Of a stretch of 64,000 nt of DNA, positions 23,001 to 34,191 are shown piece by piece. Made by a program: the position numbers and the translations under genes. The stretch comes from Sequoia sempervirens (lineage: Eukaryota; Streptophyta; Pinopsida; Cupressales; Cupressaceae): NCBI GenBank assembly GCA_007258455.2, contig VDFB02000003.1, positions 43,279,986 to 43,343,985 on the forward strand, read 5' to 3'. Under the pieces are notes generated by a model that was not told where the DNA came from, ran no database searches, and saw nothing but the letters and a program-made list of their open reading frames with translations. How positions within the stretch are numbered: position 1 is the stretch's first letter; each line of letters begins with the position of its first letter.

Positions 23001-24150
23001 CCAATCATTCCAATAGGCCTTGATAAATTCAAGTAATATTTGGCTAAACCATTGGTTCTCATGACACACATTCCAAATCAAATCTTGTTATACATTTTAG
23101 CTACTCAATATGCTTTGGGTGCCCTATTGGCACAAAACAATCAATGCCAAGAAAGGAAAATATATTAAACTTGATAAGAACATTGATTGAATATGAATAT
23201 GATTATACATCCATAGAAAAATAATGATTAGATATTATATTTACCTCCCAAAATTAGAGACACTACATTCTCATGTAGAAAATAACTCATGGCTAAGATT
23301 GATCCACTTAAATACCTCCTCTCTAAAACCACGATGATAGGAAGAATGGCCTACTAGGTTATTCTCCAATTTTTTTTTGGAGTATTCCAGTAAAAAAATA
23401 ATGAAGGGATAATTCATCATCGATCAGTTAGAAAAATCACCTCTACAAGATACTTTCTCACTATGGATTGTCCTGATGTGTCCATCCTCACTCTTGTAAC
23501 ATCACAAGCTTGTAAGCTCTAATTTTATTGGTCTTTCACCACTCATGGATCGAGGGTATGAATCATGTTCCTTAAACCACATAGATACATCATCCCCAAG
23601 GCATTCAATATTGGATTCCCATACATCAACGACAATTTAATATATGAGGCAATGATATTAGGTATCAAATAAATAGTCAAATAGAATATCTATCATTTAT
23701 CAATGTTTGGTTACTCCCAAATTGTTGTCAAATAGATTAAGAATGAATACCATACCAAGAATGACAATCTTATTCTACACAAATGAATGGTGCAAAAATG
23801 CTTGCAAACAATATTTCAATGATATCCTTTTAGAAAATTATGTGAGTTAACAACAATGTTGTATATGCTATGGCTATAATACACTTTTCCTTGATATATT
23901 AGTAGATACACATAAGTGCCATTTTTTTTGAATAGTTATTCATCCCAACTTACAATGTAACTAAATAGAGAATGGTTTGTGATACCATTGGTTCTAGTAA
24001 TTTTTATTACCGCAACATCCATACTTAACTCAACCATCAAATATTTCCAACCAATATTGAATCCAACCAAAGAAAACCATTTATCTAATGTGCCTCCCAA
24101 TTCACCATCCTTTACAATGTTGATTTATCATAAGGGCTATGATAAAAATT
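23001..24150 (+). pseudogene. Tat-like gypsy RNase H region, decayed
   Basis: This interval between RT and integrase carries scattered fragments. A piece near 23070-23130 reads LFPIHFSYSICFGCPIGTKQ-like text, compatible with the RNase H linker. A short frame at 23979-24164 contains STIKYFQPILNPTKENHLSN. I cannot place catalytic residues. The call rests mainly on position. Confidence 0.45.
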
Positions 24151-24960
24151 TATTATGGTGTTGAGACACAAATGAAGAAAATATAGTAGTTAAAGAGGTT
24201 TATGATGGAATATATAGAGCTCATACTTATGGTATTTCCTTAGCTAGGTTTTTTTAGCTTATTTGTACTTGAATTACCAAAATCATGGAGATCTAATTCA
24301 TTCTACATCTTAGGATTCACATCCCATCACTTCTCCTTGGCCCTTATTCACTTAGGGCCTAGAACTCTTTGGTAATATCAACCCGACATCCTCTAATGGT
24401 CATAAACACATCACCACCACAATTGAATACTTCACAAAGTAGGTCAAAGAAATTTCACTCACTTGTGTGATTGATAAACAAATACCCAAATTCATTCTCA
24501 ACCACATCCTTTTATAATACAATTTCCCCACCTCCATCATCACAACAAATGAAAAATCCTTCATTTTTTTTAAGTTTATACCCTTTGTGAAAATTTATAT
24601 ATAAGACACAAATGGTCCACTCCATGCTACCCTAAGATAATGACCAAGCTAAGGCATATAATGTCTATCCTTCTTCAAAATCCTTAAAAGTATTGTTAAT
24701 GGTGCTAGTAATGACTAACACCTCCAAAATCCACCCTACTTTATGGGCCTATTTCACAACCATATGCATCCTTATAATAAACACTCCATATTCCTTAGTA
24801 TTGTTAGTCACTCAAGGACTCAAGCTCCCAAGATTACCTACAAAATAAAAATAACCTTATACAAGAGAGAAAATAAAGAGCATAAATTTGCAATAATGAA
24901 TGAAAACTACATTAGATCAAATATGATCGTATACAATAATTTCTATATAATGCAATAAAA
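24151..24960 (+). pseudogene. Tat-like gypsy integrase, decayed
   Basis: Fragments in integrase order include EVMEGIYRAHTYG (near 24190), a core stretch around 24310-24540 that reads in mixed frames as HGDLIHST, SHPITSPWPL, NINPTSSNGHKHI, SLTCVIDKQIPKFILNHIL, then YNVYPSSKSLKV and HPTLWAYFTTI with NTPYSLVLLV (24735-24810), the conserved ALWAYRT region of plant gypsy integrases. Frameshifts occur every 50-100 bases. It is an old copy with no function. Confidence 0.75.
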
Positions 24961-26434
24961 AATATAAATATGAGACCTTTCTTATATAGGTAAGGTTGAG
25001 ATGTAAGAAAACTAGAATGTTGACAATTGTCTTAATCCTATGTCATGTGACAACTAAGGGATAAGATAAGATAAGATCACATGACAAATAGATGCTTCTA
25101 GAAATATTCCTAACGAGCACTAATTAAAATTAACATGTGAACATGTGCAAAAAGGTCTTGTTGTGTGGTTATAGAAAACACCCCAAGTTTCCTATAGAAG
25201 CATGGAATCCCAAATTTTAAAATTCCCACTGGGCGAAGTAAAGGAGAAGAAGCTTGGGAAAGTAGCGCAAAGCTTATAAATTACCGTGGGTAAAGCAAAG
25301 GGCCCAAAGAGATTAATTTAGTGTCAGGTTAGGTAAAATCATGCTTAAAGTGCAATATTTTGGGGAAGTTGGTCACATTTGAACCGAGTGGGATAGATCA
25401 TCATGTGGTAGGGTAAGTAGTGGGAATTGCATCCCTAAGGGGTAATGTAGCAGGTTACAAGCCCATGGTTGCATCTAGAAGGAATAAAAGGGATAGGGTT
25501 ACATTGTTTTCATTGCTAAGGTTAGAAAGTACTGCCCGAGAAGGGTAATTAAACAGTATTCGAGAAAATCTCATAATAAAGGAAGCACTTGGCATTTTCC
25601 ATTAGCCTCCAAATTTCTCGATGATGTCGAAATTCTCAGAATCCTATAAAAAGTCAAAATCCTGAAAAGTCAATTGAAGAATTATTTTAATCACAAATAT
25701 TCATTGGAAAAGATTAAGAGCATACAAACCCAGGTTGTAATAATGTTTTATTCTACTAGGTTAATTAAATGATTAAATGTTTCATTTAAGTGATGACATT
25801 GTGTTGATGCAGGTCTTTAAAGATGGCGAGTTATAACAAGAAATGCAGGTACCTATGCGAATTAGTTCTCATGAGAAATAATGAAGACTAGAGTGGTAAG
25901 ATGGATTTGGTGACAAGTGTGAAACTCGAGGTGAAGATGCAAAAGAAATATCTGAAGGTGAATAACAAGTAACTAAGAAAAAGGAAGACCTAGGTTTTGA
26001 TCAACTGGTAGAACTACAAGTTTTTATTGACTTCCACTAGTGGATATTTTTTCTTGATAGTGGGACTCATCATTGAGATCGAGAATTTTGAGAGGAAGTG
26101 TCAACGAATTGTTCGCGTGTTTTTGATATCTCTTGAATGTCACCAATCCCCTCGTGCCATGTGTTGTTTACTAATTCACTTATTTTCTCTTAGCCATGTG
26201 CTTTATTATGATCGACTACTGCCTTGTGTTCTATAAAAGGAAGAGTGTTATTCTATTTTGAGGATCAAAATTTGTTGAAGCAATTAGACTTGAAGTTGGA
26301 ACATCACCAAATTTATGTTTATGTCATGTTTTTTGTTCAATTCTAGTTTAAAAACTTGTTTTTACTTTAGATATTTCTAATATCAAAGCATTTGAAGGTT
26401 ATTCCAAATTGTAAATCTTGCATAATTTTATGTT
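24961..26434 (+). other. Non-coding, probable LTR region of the Tat-like element
   Basis: No gene. It follows integrase on the same strand, so a 3' LTR is expected here. A TATA-like TTCTATAAAAGGAAGAG lies at 26230-26246 after otherwise structureless DNA. No clean TG...CA boundaries or second LTR were found. The retroposon at 26435 is inserted in it. Confidence 0.45.
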
Positions 26435-28288
26435 GTTTTTTATTATGGGAAAAATAGGTTTTGATGGGACCCGAAACCCAGTACATAACGGTTTTGAAGG
26501 GACCCGCAACCCTATCCAAGAAAGGAAAGTTTCATAAAAGATAACACACATACAATCAACAGCCCAAAAGCAACTGTGAAAAGATAAAACATGACTACAT
26601 CAACTACAAAAAAACAAACAAGAAAGGGACCAAGGAACCTTTACAACCAAGTTTTGTCCGGGACTAGAAACCCATAGATATACAAATAAACCACCTGCTT
26701 CTGCCAGGAAACATCAAAAAAATCGCTCATGGAATTCACCATGAAGCCAAAGGAGATAACCAGCTTAATGGTGTAAAACACCATCAAACCCAAAATAAAA
26801 AACACACGCACACCTAACAAACCACCACAATAGTGGGGTTAGAGAGCACAACGAACCACAGGAGCCCAATAATGAAATCAAAAACCCTGTAGAACAAGAT
26901 CACTCGGTACTAGGAAACTAACTCAGCCTCCACCTCTAAAGGAGATAGCTCCCCTCTACTGGAGAGGAAACCACGATTAGCTAATCCACCAAAGCCTGTG
27001 AAATCCAACCCCATCAACCTCCACCTCCATAGGAGACATGACCATCTCAATAGGATCAACAACTGAGGGAACTAGAAATCATTTCCGTCCATTTCCACCT
27101 CAAAAGGAAAGTAACCCAACTCCATAGGGTCCTAGGAGAGAGCCAACATAACAACCAGACAAGTGAGTGAAGTCTCCTTCAGAAACCTCAGTACCATGAA
27201 TAGAATAAGGAAAAAAACCATCTGGGGAATCAAGAAAATCATGACAAGACGCCCAACCAAAAACTAAAAAAGAGAGGAAAGAACAACTGGGATTGATAGA
27301 AAATGCATGAAAACCACCCAGCTAAAAGAACACCTTCTGGAGACAACATAAATCTGCAACATAGAAGAGATCCAAAAAAGGTATGGAATGAATAGGAATC
27401 TAGCACCCAAGAGCACCACAAGAACACCTCCTCTCCAAAAAACCAAATCTCCACCTCTAGAGAAGATACACCTACCATAACCAAACAAGAGAATGAGGAA
27501 ATAACACAAAAGAGGGAAAACTTCACCCCCAACAACCAAACTGACACCGGGTTAGAAGATAAAATAATAAATCCCCCCTAACCAGCTGCATCCAAACAAA
27601 AACATGGCCCAAGTCCATACCCAACCAACCAAAACCCAAGGTCATCAAGAAAAGTAGTGGGACCAATCTCCACAATAGAAAAAAAAAAACACCCAAAAAA
27701 ATAGAAATAGGAGCCAAAACAAGTAGCCCATAAACTCTAGGTAAAGGCACTAGATTAAACTAGCTTCGACAAGTAGTGCAACCCCCAACCACAACATCAT
27801 TGGAGGAGTGAACAAAGAACAAACCAAAGAGCTCCCACAAACAAATAGGTACTCCACTAAGTAGCAAGCACCAACAGGGCTGAAAGAAACCATAACTAGG
27901 AGCAAAACAAGGGCAAGAGAAACCACCTACTAGAGGCTTCGAAAACAAACCGCTACAACACAACAAGGCACAAGGGAAACCCACCAACGGAGAAAGTGGA
28001 GAGAGGAAAAAACCTTGAAAAATAGCTTCCAGCCTTGCACACCAGTTAGGGCCTATCAGATACCATGATCTCCCCACCAGAAACCCCACCACAAGCCTCC
28101 CACAAACTGCACCTAGCGTCCAAGACGAAGCTACATAGAGGAAAAGAAGAGTCCACAAGGAAGCCGTTTGCAACTCGAGCAACCAGTCTACATCATTGTC
28201 TTCATCCGAGTCTGAGCCTCCATCGTCCCCTGTAGAAGAATTAAAATGCCCCACTCCAGAGCTCTTCCCGCTCCCGTCCATTGCGTTG
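26435..28288 (-). mobile_element. LINE-like or LINE-derived non-autonomous retroposon, 1.85 kb
   Basis: The element is flanked by a perfect 16-base direct repeat, TGCATAATTTTATGTT, at 26419-26434 and 28289-28304, the mark of target-primed integration. On the minus strand it starts beside an ATG that opens MDGSGKSSGVGHFNSSTGDD, with a following acidic run (SDSDEDNDVDW), and ends CCCATAATAAAAAAC, an A-rich tail. The frame runs on for about 175 codons with a hydrophobic Cys/Leu/Phe-rich composition. No endonuclease or reverse transcriptase domain is visible, so it would need another LINE to move. The 3' part carries two GGGTCCC-containing phrases near 26460-26515. The identity of the protein is unknown. 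Confidence 0.7.
27760..28282 (-). CDS. Reading frame of the LINE-like retroposon, unknown protein
   Basis: The start ATG at 28282-28280 lies within the first seven bases of the retroposon. The product, about 174 residues, has an acidic Ser/Asp-rich start (residues 1-33) and then a long hydrophobic tract with many Trp, Cys, Phe and Leu and no clear membrane topology. I recognise no domain. The first 30 residues resemble the start of a plant LINE ORF1 in composition only. The frame upstream of the ATG runs into target DNA, so the annotated start at the element edge is the sensible one. Confidence 0.4.
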
Positions 28289-28304
28289 TGCATAATTTTA
28301 TGTT

Positions 28305-28845
28305 TATTTCTATCAAAAGAGTCAATTTGTTGTGCCAGATTTGAGTGCATTTTAATGTTATTTTGGTGGTGAACAGTTCTTTTCTTCAAAATCTGTGCAT
28401 TATTTTGTGTGTAGTTGTGAAGCAATCTAGTCAAGTAAAAAATAGTTAATGCTTTGGTTTAGAATCTCAAGAGAAACACAAAATCAAGTATATAATAATC
28501 ATATCCACAAATACACTAGGTTTGTATTGGTTTATAATTTTTTGTTAAATTTACACTCATAGTTTTTGAATTCAAGGAGATTGTTGTAGTATTGAAGTTG
28601 GATTCATTCTTGTTTATGTTTCCATAATATTTCCTTTATTTTCTCACCACTCTACACAAAGAATTTTAAGTATCTACCACATAAGTGCAATCTAAATTTT
28701 CCCATCAATAAGAGGCCATCATCTATGTACATATAATTAGTGAACGCATAAGATTTCAGATGAAAATAAGCATATATAGAACTATTATAATCATGATGCA
28801 ATTTTTGGAGTTGATGTTTGAACCCCATAGCTCTCATATATCACT
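28305..28845. other. Non-coding, continuation of the DNA that received the retroposon
   Basis: No gene or repeat is recognised. With 26419 and upstream it forms the interrupted target, possibly the rest of the Tat-like LTR. Confidence 0.4.
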
Positions 28846-29178
28846 TGTAAGAATAATACATGTCACAAAGAGATATTGAAGATAGATAGACTTGTTCAAC
28901 AACTTGATAATTGTATTGATATAATAGCCTTGAATGAATGAATACACTGAATGAAGAATCCTTATTAAAAGGAAAAATAAAATCCTAGATAATAATCTAG
29001 ATGAGGATTAAGTTTGATCATGGAAAGTTTCCTCATCTTATTCTATGAGACAACATGACCTAAAAATATCTCAATCTAATAATAGAAAATGAATTTTCTA
29101 AGTTTAGTTTAAGTGCATAAAGTAAAAGGAGCCTAAAAATTAATTAATTATTAGGTGGTTTTCCTATTTAATCTAACA
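28846..29178 (-). repeat. Copia-type 3' LTR, minus strand
   Basis: The ends are TGTAAGA (28846) and TCTAACA (29178), good inverted termini, giving a 333-base repeat. On the minus strand it begins TGTTAGATTAAATAGG directly after a run of seven G. AGGATTAAGTTTGATCATGG and similar internal text is typical of short copia LTRs. Confidence 0.75.
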
Positions 29179-29709
29179 CCCCCCCTTAATTTTAACTTAG
29201 GGAGAAGCTAAAAACCTAACGATGAATTCAATGATAGATGCATGAATGGGTCTAAACTATAAGGCCTAATGAGGTACCCATATACAAACAAATGAAATTT
29301 CTCATAACTAGAGAAAAGGAGAAAACCTCATGGGAAAAATCATCTCCAAAAGAGAGAAAATAAATAAAAGTTTACAAGTGACAAAATAATGTAGGACTCA
29401 CTTGTCCCCCAAGTACTACTTCATTCACATAAGTGCAATAAAGATCTCCTCCATAGGAAAGAAAATAATAGATGATGAATCCCCCCATAAGGAAGTAGCT
29501 CCTTTACCAAAAGTGAATTCTTGAAGTTCAAAATGTTGATGGTGATCCAAAATTAGAAAAAAATTGTTCCTTCCTTTAGGAAGAAACAAATATCATGGAG
29601 AATTTAGAATAAAATACCTTAGGAGAAGAGGTCTCAAGATGAGTGCCTCAAAAAACTGCTCAAGTGTCTACATGTTTGAATTAAAAAAATCCCATATCAA
29701 ATGAAGGAA
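29179..29709 (-). other. Polypurine tract and 3' internal end of the minus-strand copia element
   Basis: CCCCCCCTT (29179-29187; AAGGGGGGG on the minus strand) is the polypurine tract. The rest has no coding domain but resembles the plus-strand stretch 7290-7385 (CTCATGGGAAAAATC and GAGGTACCCATATACAAAC reversed). The element is cut by the assembly gap. Confidence 0.65.
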
Positions 29710-29809
29710 NNNNNNNNNNNNNNNNNNNNNNNNNNNNNNNNNNNNNNNNNNNNNNNNNNNNNNNNNNNNNNNNNNNNNNNNNNNNNNNNNNNNNNNNNNN
29801 NNNNNNNNN
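29710..29809. other. Assembly gap, 100 N
   Basis: Exactly 100 N, unknown true size. The copia element enters it from the left, and AT-rich unassigned DNA follows. Confidence 0.98.
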
Positions 29810-32161
29810 GAAATATCTAATTTATATTAAATAATTAAATTAAATTATTATTAGACAATATATAAATATAATATTTAAATATTAAAATTATATCTTTTAC
29901 AATATATGAAATGCAAAATTTTGAAAATATTTAATTATCATATATTAGTTTAACTTGTAAATGCTTAAATTTATGCTATGGAGATTTTTGTGAATATATT
30001 CATGTTATTACAATCCATCTTTTACTTTTTATTGTACTTATGTCTCTCAACATAATTAATATAAAATACTATTAATCTATGCCCTATTAAAATTATAAAA
30101 TTTATTACATATCAATCAAAAATTAAGCATTCCATATTATAAATTTATAAAGGAAAATAAACTTTCCTTTATGTTAATCTATGTTAGTTACTCAAGTCTT
30201 TACAACTCAACACAAATTAATCTAAATTAATTAATGATGGTAGTAGGGACCAATCAATTCAATAGTTTCAACAATTATTTTAAGAAAACAAATATAAAGA
30301 AGGACGATGTTACTTATCTCTAAAATTGATGATGAATTATTTTGATACAATCTAGGATTCAAGATGATATCTAATCTACAAATGGTGCTTCTTTTCCAAT
30401 GGAAATACCTTTGGACTTGCACTAAATCTATGCTTTGTTTGAGATTTGATTTTGGTGTTTGGATCAAGTTTATGATCATGGATTCATCGTTTCTGTCTAG
30501 ATGACACCTTATGTAGCACCAAATTATACTCTATTTGTCACCTAGATGAGCTTTGTATGTTATGCTCTTTCTTGATATTTGAGGCATAGTCATGTTTTTT
30601 AAATAAATTTGAAAGGTTGCCATTGCATTGCAAGATGTGTTCTCCTAAGTAAACTCCTCAAAATGTGTAAAGGATTCAAAATAAGTAAGAAAAGGCCCTA
30701 AGTTGGTGTATGCAAGTATGCTACTCTTTTTTATACACAAAATCTAGATGTTTCTCTATTGATTGCTCCTTCAAAAGCTTTGGAATGAAAGAGGATAGTT
30801 GAATGTGTATGAGTATCAACTAAATGTAATTAAATATTATCATACAACATTCAATTTCATAAAATGTGTATGTTGTCAACCAAGGTCGGAAAATAAAGGG
30901 GCATATTAGCCAAATTTAAATATAAATTTTAGAAACACAAGTATCAAGTCTATGGCTATGGATTCAACTCCATAACAACAAAAATGATCTTGGGAGGGAA
31001 AATGGTTATATATAGGTTTATAATGGTTATATCTTTGTGGGTGTACAAATAGTTGTGATAAATGAGAGGATAAAATTAATGTAATGTAGTTTTTGTATAG
31101 GGATTGGCAAAGGCTAGGGGAATGAGCTTAACTTTAAATAAGATTGAAAAATTTGTCAATATGTACATGTATCAAAATATTTCCTCAAAACAAGAATAAA
31201 AATAAAAGAGAAATGACATCGATATAAAAATTTCACCATTATATTTTCATCCTACTTTGAGGTACATGTGAATTGTAAAATGGATCATGCATCTCAAATT
31301 ATGTAACACTTAAAAACATGCATGTAAAGTAAATATTTAAACATCAAAGTATATGAAAGGGGATCCATGTAAAATAATGAACCCTACGAAGTACCAGCAT
31401 GTAGGTGTGTCCTTTAGTATGCATTCTCCACAAAAAACTAGAAATATAGGTGAAAACTATACAATAAGTAGCTTATGTCTTAAAAACAAAAATTATGCAC
31501 AAACCAGAAGCTTAATTAATTATTAGGAAATTCAAGTAAAGTTAAGAAATTGTACCTATTTAAAAGGTTATAAGAGTGTGTTTGGATTAGTGGCTATGAG
31601 ATGAAAATACACATGGGGTATACAATATATGATGTGGTAATGCTTTATTTGGTCACAATGATGAGTCTTTCTAGCACCTTTCACTACCTAAAATCTCAAT
31701 ATAGGAATGTTAGTGATAGTTTATGCACCTTAAATAATTAGATGTATCCAACACTAAAAATCCTTTGTCATTAACTTCTCCCCAAAATTCCCAACCCTAA
31801 ACAATGTGTGGCATGCCGTAATTGAAGTAAATTATAAATTATATATATATAAGTAAATGTAATCTATAGATAAGCATGAGAGCATGCAATCATGCAAATT
31901 ACTACCAATAATAAATAAATTATAATTTAAATGTGTACATCTACCTATGATAAGGTATGATTAGAAAATATTTGATGGAGATAACACCAAGGATAGTAAG
32001 GCTTACCCCAAAATAGGCATTGTGAAATGGTTATATGATGTTCAATGGCCAAAATAACATATGTAAGTGTGTAGGTCACTAGAGTGACATATGCCCCAAA
32101 TGTGGCATCCAAGATAATGATCACACAATGGTATAGTTAAGGTGATAAGTCTCTAATGGAT
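29810..32161. other. AT-rich non-coding DNA, nothing identified
   Basis: No frame of interest, no domain similarity and no boundary motif. An 82-codon minus-strand frame at 30231-30479 (IVLLYICFLKIIVETI region) is probably chance. Confidence 0.6.
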
Positions 32162-32574
32162 TGTAATATCCCTCAATAAAATATTAATCTCAAATATGAA
32201 ATTATCTATTTCAATCAAACTTAAGATAGAGCAAATCAAGTATATTGAAATGAACACCAAATTACACAAAACTAAAATCAGATATTGAGAAACTAAAATG
32301 GAATGATATATTTCAGATAAATTATCATGGAATTACATAATTTTTTTATCATATACATCAGATAACAATAGTGAACATCTGCAACAAAATACATCACCAA
32401 ATCTCTAAATTGGAAGCCCAAACTCGCACTGAAACCAAAGAAAACTCCACACAAATTCACCCCAAAATTCATACAAAGTTCTAAACAGACAAGTACATAT
32501 ATGAATTCTATAATAACATCAAAATATACTATTCACGACATCAATACAATCTAAAACTTAGAAATCTACACTAT
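32162..32574 (-). repeat. Second chromovirus, 3' LTR piece 1 of 3
   Basis: It starts TGTAATATCCC on the plus strand, which pairs with the other LTR edge GGGGACATGACA at 62501 (TGTCATGTCCC reversed). It is broken at 32574 by the CACTA element with TAT duplicated (32572-32574 and 49728-49730). The LTR resumes at 49731. Confidence 0.7.
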
Positions 32575-32770
32575 CACTAGTAGAATTTAGCAAATAAATG
32601 ACTAGGTGACTAAAACTTTTAGTCACAACAACTAAAAATGACTAAATTCTACCCATTTTTTGCAACTAAGCTATAAATGAGTGAATAAATGACTAATTTG
32701 GTCATTGAATAAACAATTATTTAGTCACAAAAATAAAAATGACTAAATATTTATTCATCAAATCCAAATT
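32575..32770. repeat. CACTA left subterminal repeats
   Basis: At least eight copies of TGACTAAA/TAGTCA-type motifs occur in both orientations in 200 bases. In En/Spm such subterminal repeats bind the element's own TNPA protein; that role here is inference. Confidence 0.8.
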
Positions 32771-33174
32771 AGACAAAAAATTTAAAAAACAATTCGGCCA
32801 ATTATTGGCGCGATGTATTGTGTGTGATGTATTGGTGTGATTATTCATGTTCATTGAAGATTCATTCATCTCGCTTGATCTTGCTTCATTCGTTCATTGC
32901 AGACCTCGCTTCATTCGTTAGCCTGGCATGAGGCATTTTGATAAGTTATAGCAGCTACTTGCATGGGCGATAAAAAAATGGAGAGGACCTGGAGACTTCT
33001 AAAAAGGTGTGCGAGGAATTTAGAGTTTGCTGCAATGAATTTGAATTCACTGAGGCCCTCTATAGATAAATCAAATTTGGGGACACCCTCTGTAGCGAAT
33101 TCAAAAGGTAATTCAAAACCCTCATTACATTAAACAAAAAATTGAAATGCTCATTACAATCTACTACTCTTAAT
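32771..33174. other. Non-coding CACTA left region
   Basis: No gene. CATTCGTTCATTGCAGACC near 32890 and CTTCATTCGTTAGCC near 32910 form a short direct repeat. Nothing else is recognised. Confidence 0.5.
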
Positions 33175-34185
33175 ACTGTTCTACTGCTCTTAATAATGTT
33201 CTTTTACAATCTTGCCACTATTCTGCTTCATAATGTGTTTGAGCTAAATATAATAAAATTTGGGTGTTAGAGCCAAAATAGAATTTCCTCAAACAATTTT
33301 GATATATTTTCATTGCAAGCGCAAACTGTCCTAATTGTGCAAAGTAAACATGTCCTAGATTTACCCACACATCAGGCATCTGAACAAAGATGTTTCTTGT
33401 AGTAGCTGCTTGTACCTATGTAATATTTCCTTTGCAATATCAAATTGACCCCTTTCAGCTAGCACAATGGCTGCCCCATTTGCAACATAAACATTTCCTG
33501 GTCTCTATGCCAACACTTTACAATACAATTCTCTATCCTTCTCAAGATGTTGTGCCTCCACCTTTGGATCCCTCCTCTCATTGCGAAAAGATACAAAATA
33601 ATACCAATTTCCAAGTGAAATGTCAACATAAGAATTCTTTGCATTTGATTCACTTTGTACAACTTTAATTGTTTCTTTTGCTTTAAGTCATCCATCTGTT
33701 TCCAATTCCATTTTTCCAAGCATAGATGAAGCATTTGATCAGTTTTATCCACCTTAAGTGCATCCCCAATCAATTCTAGGCTTAGTTGGATCTCATTCTG
33801 AGACCGAGCCATTGTTGCAAGATGTAGATATGCATCCACATAATCAAGAAACTTGAACAATATTAGCCTATATGAAAGATTTTCTTTTTTAGTATCATGT
33901 AGTTGTTCAAACAACCTAGGAAGATTAAATAGTGTTGTGACTTTATCCCATGGTAACTCAAGTGAAACACCACCTTCTTCTAGTCGATGGAAGAATTTCA
34001 TATCCTTAAAGAGCACATGAAAAACTGCAAAATTGGCACTAGGGCTTTTATATGTGAATTCAACTCAAATGTCATTTCCTAATGCCTCCATAAAATTTTG
34101 TTGAGCCAACTCTAGTTCATTATGCTCAAAATGAAGAACCCCAATGTTGTTTAACAATTGAATGGGAACTTCTTCTCTACTTTGG
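33175..34185 (-). pseudogene. CTR9: Captured CTR9/VIP6 gene piece, central TPR region
   Basis: The minus strand reads SREEVPIQLLNNIGVLHFE, then MKFFHRLEEGGVSLELPWDK, NLPRLFEQLHDTKKENLSYR, LFKFLDYVDAYLHLATMA, LELIGDALKVD, then in shifted frames LGNWYYF, GAAIVLAERGQFDIAKEIL, QMPDVWVNLGHVYFAQ, MKIYQNCLRKF and LLYLAQTHYEAE. This is the TPR array of the PAF1-complex subunit CTR9 (VIP6 or ELF8 in plants), which acts with RNA polymerase II. There are stops (for example after GNDI) and frameshifts. No intron is visible across about 1 kb. It runs opposite to the CACTA transposase gene and is non-functional. Confidence 0.88.
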
Positions 34186-34191
34186 GTGAAG

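Noticed and set aside
27239..27750. Three minus-strand frames with hydrophobic, Cys- and Phe-rich products considered as membrane proteins
   Set aside because: They overlap in different frames inside the retroposon at 26435-28288 and have biased composition; no domain or consistent frame supports a gene.
34186..34191. Target duplication for the CCACAATAGTGG element
   Set aside because: Flanks GGTGAAG and GGATTAC do not match; the resemblance between the CTR9 edges lies several bases away from the termini and may reflect capture history.
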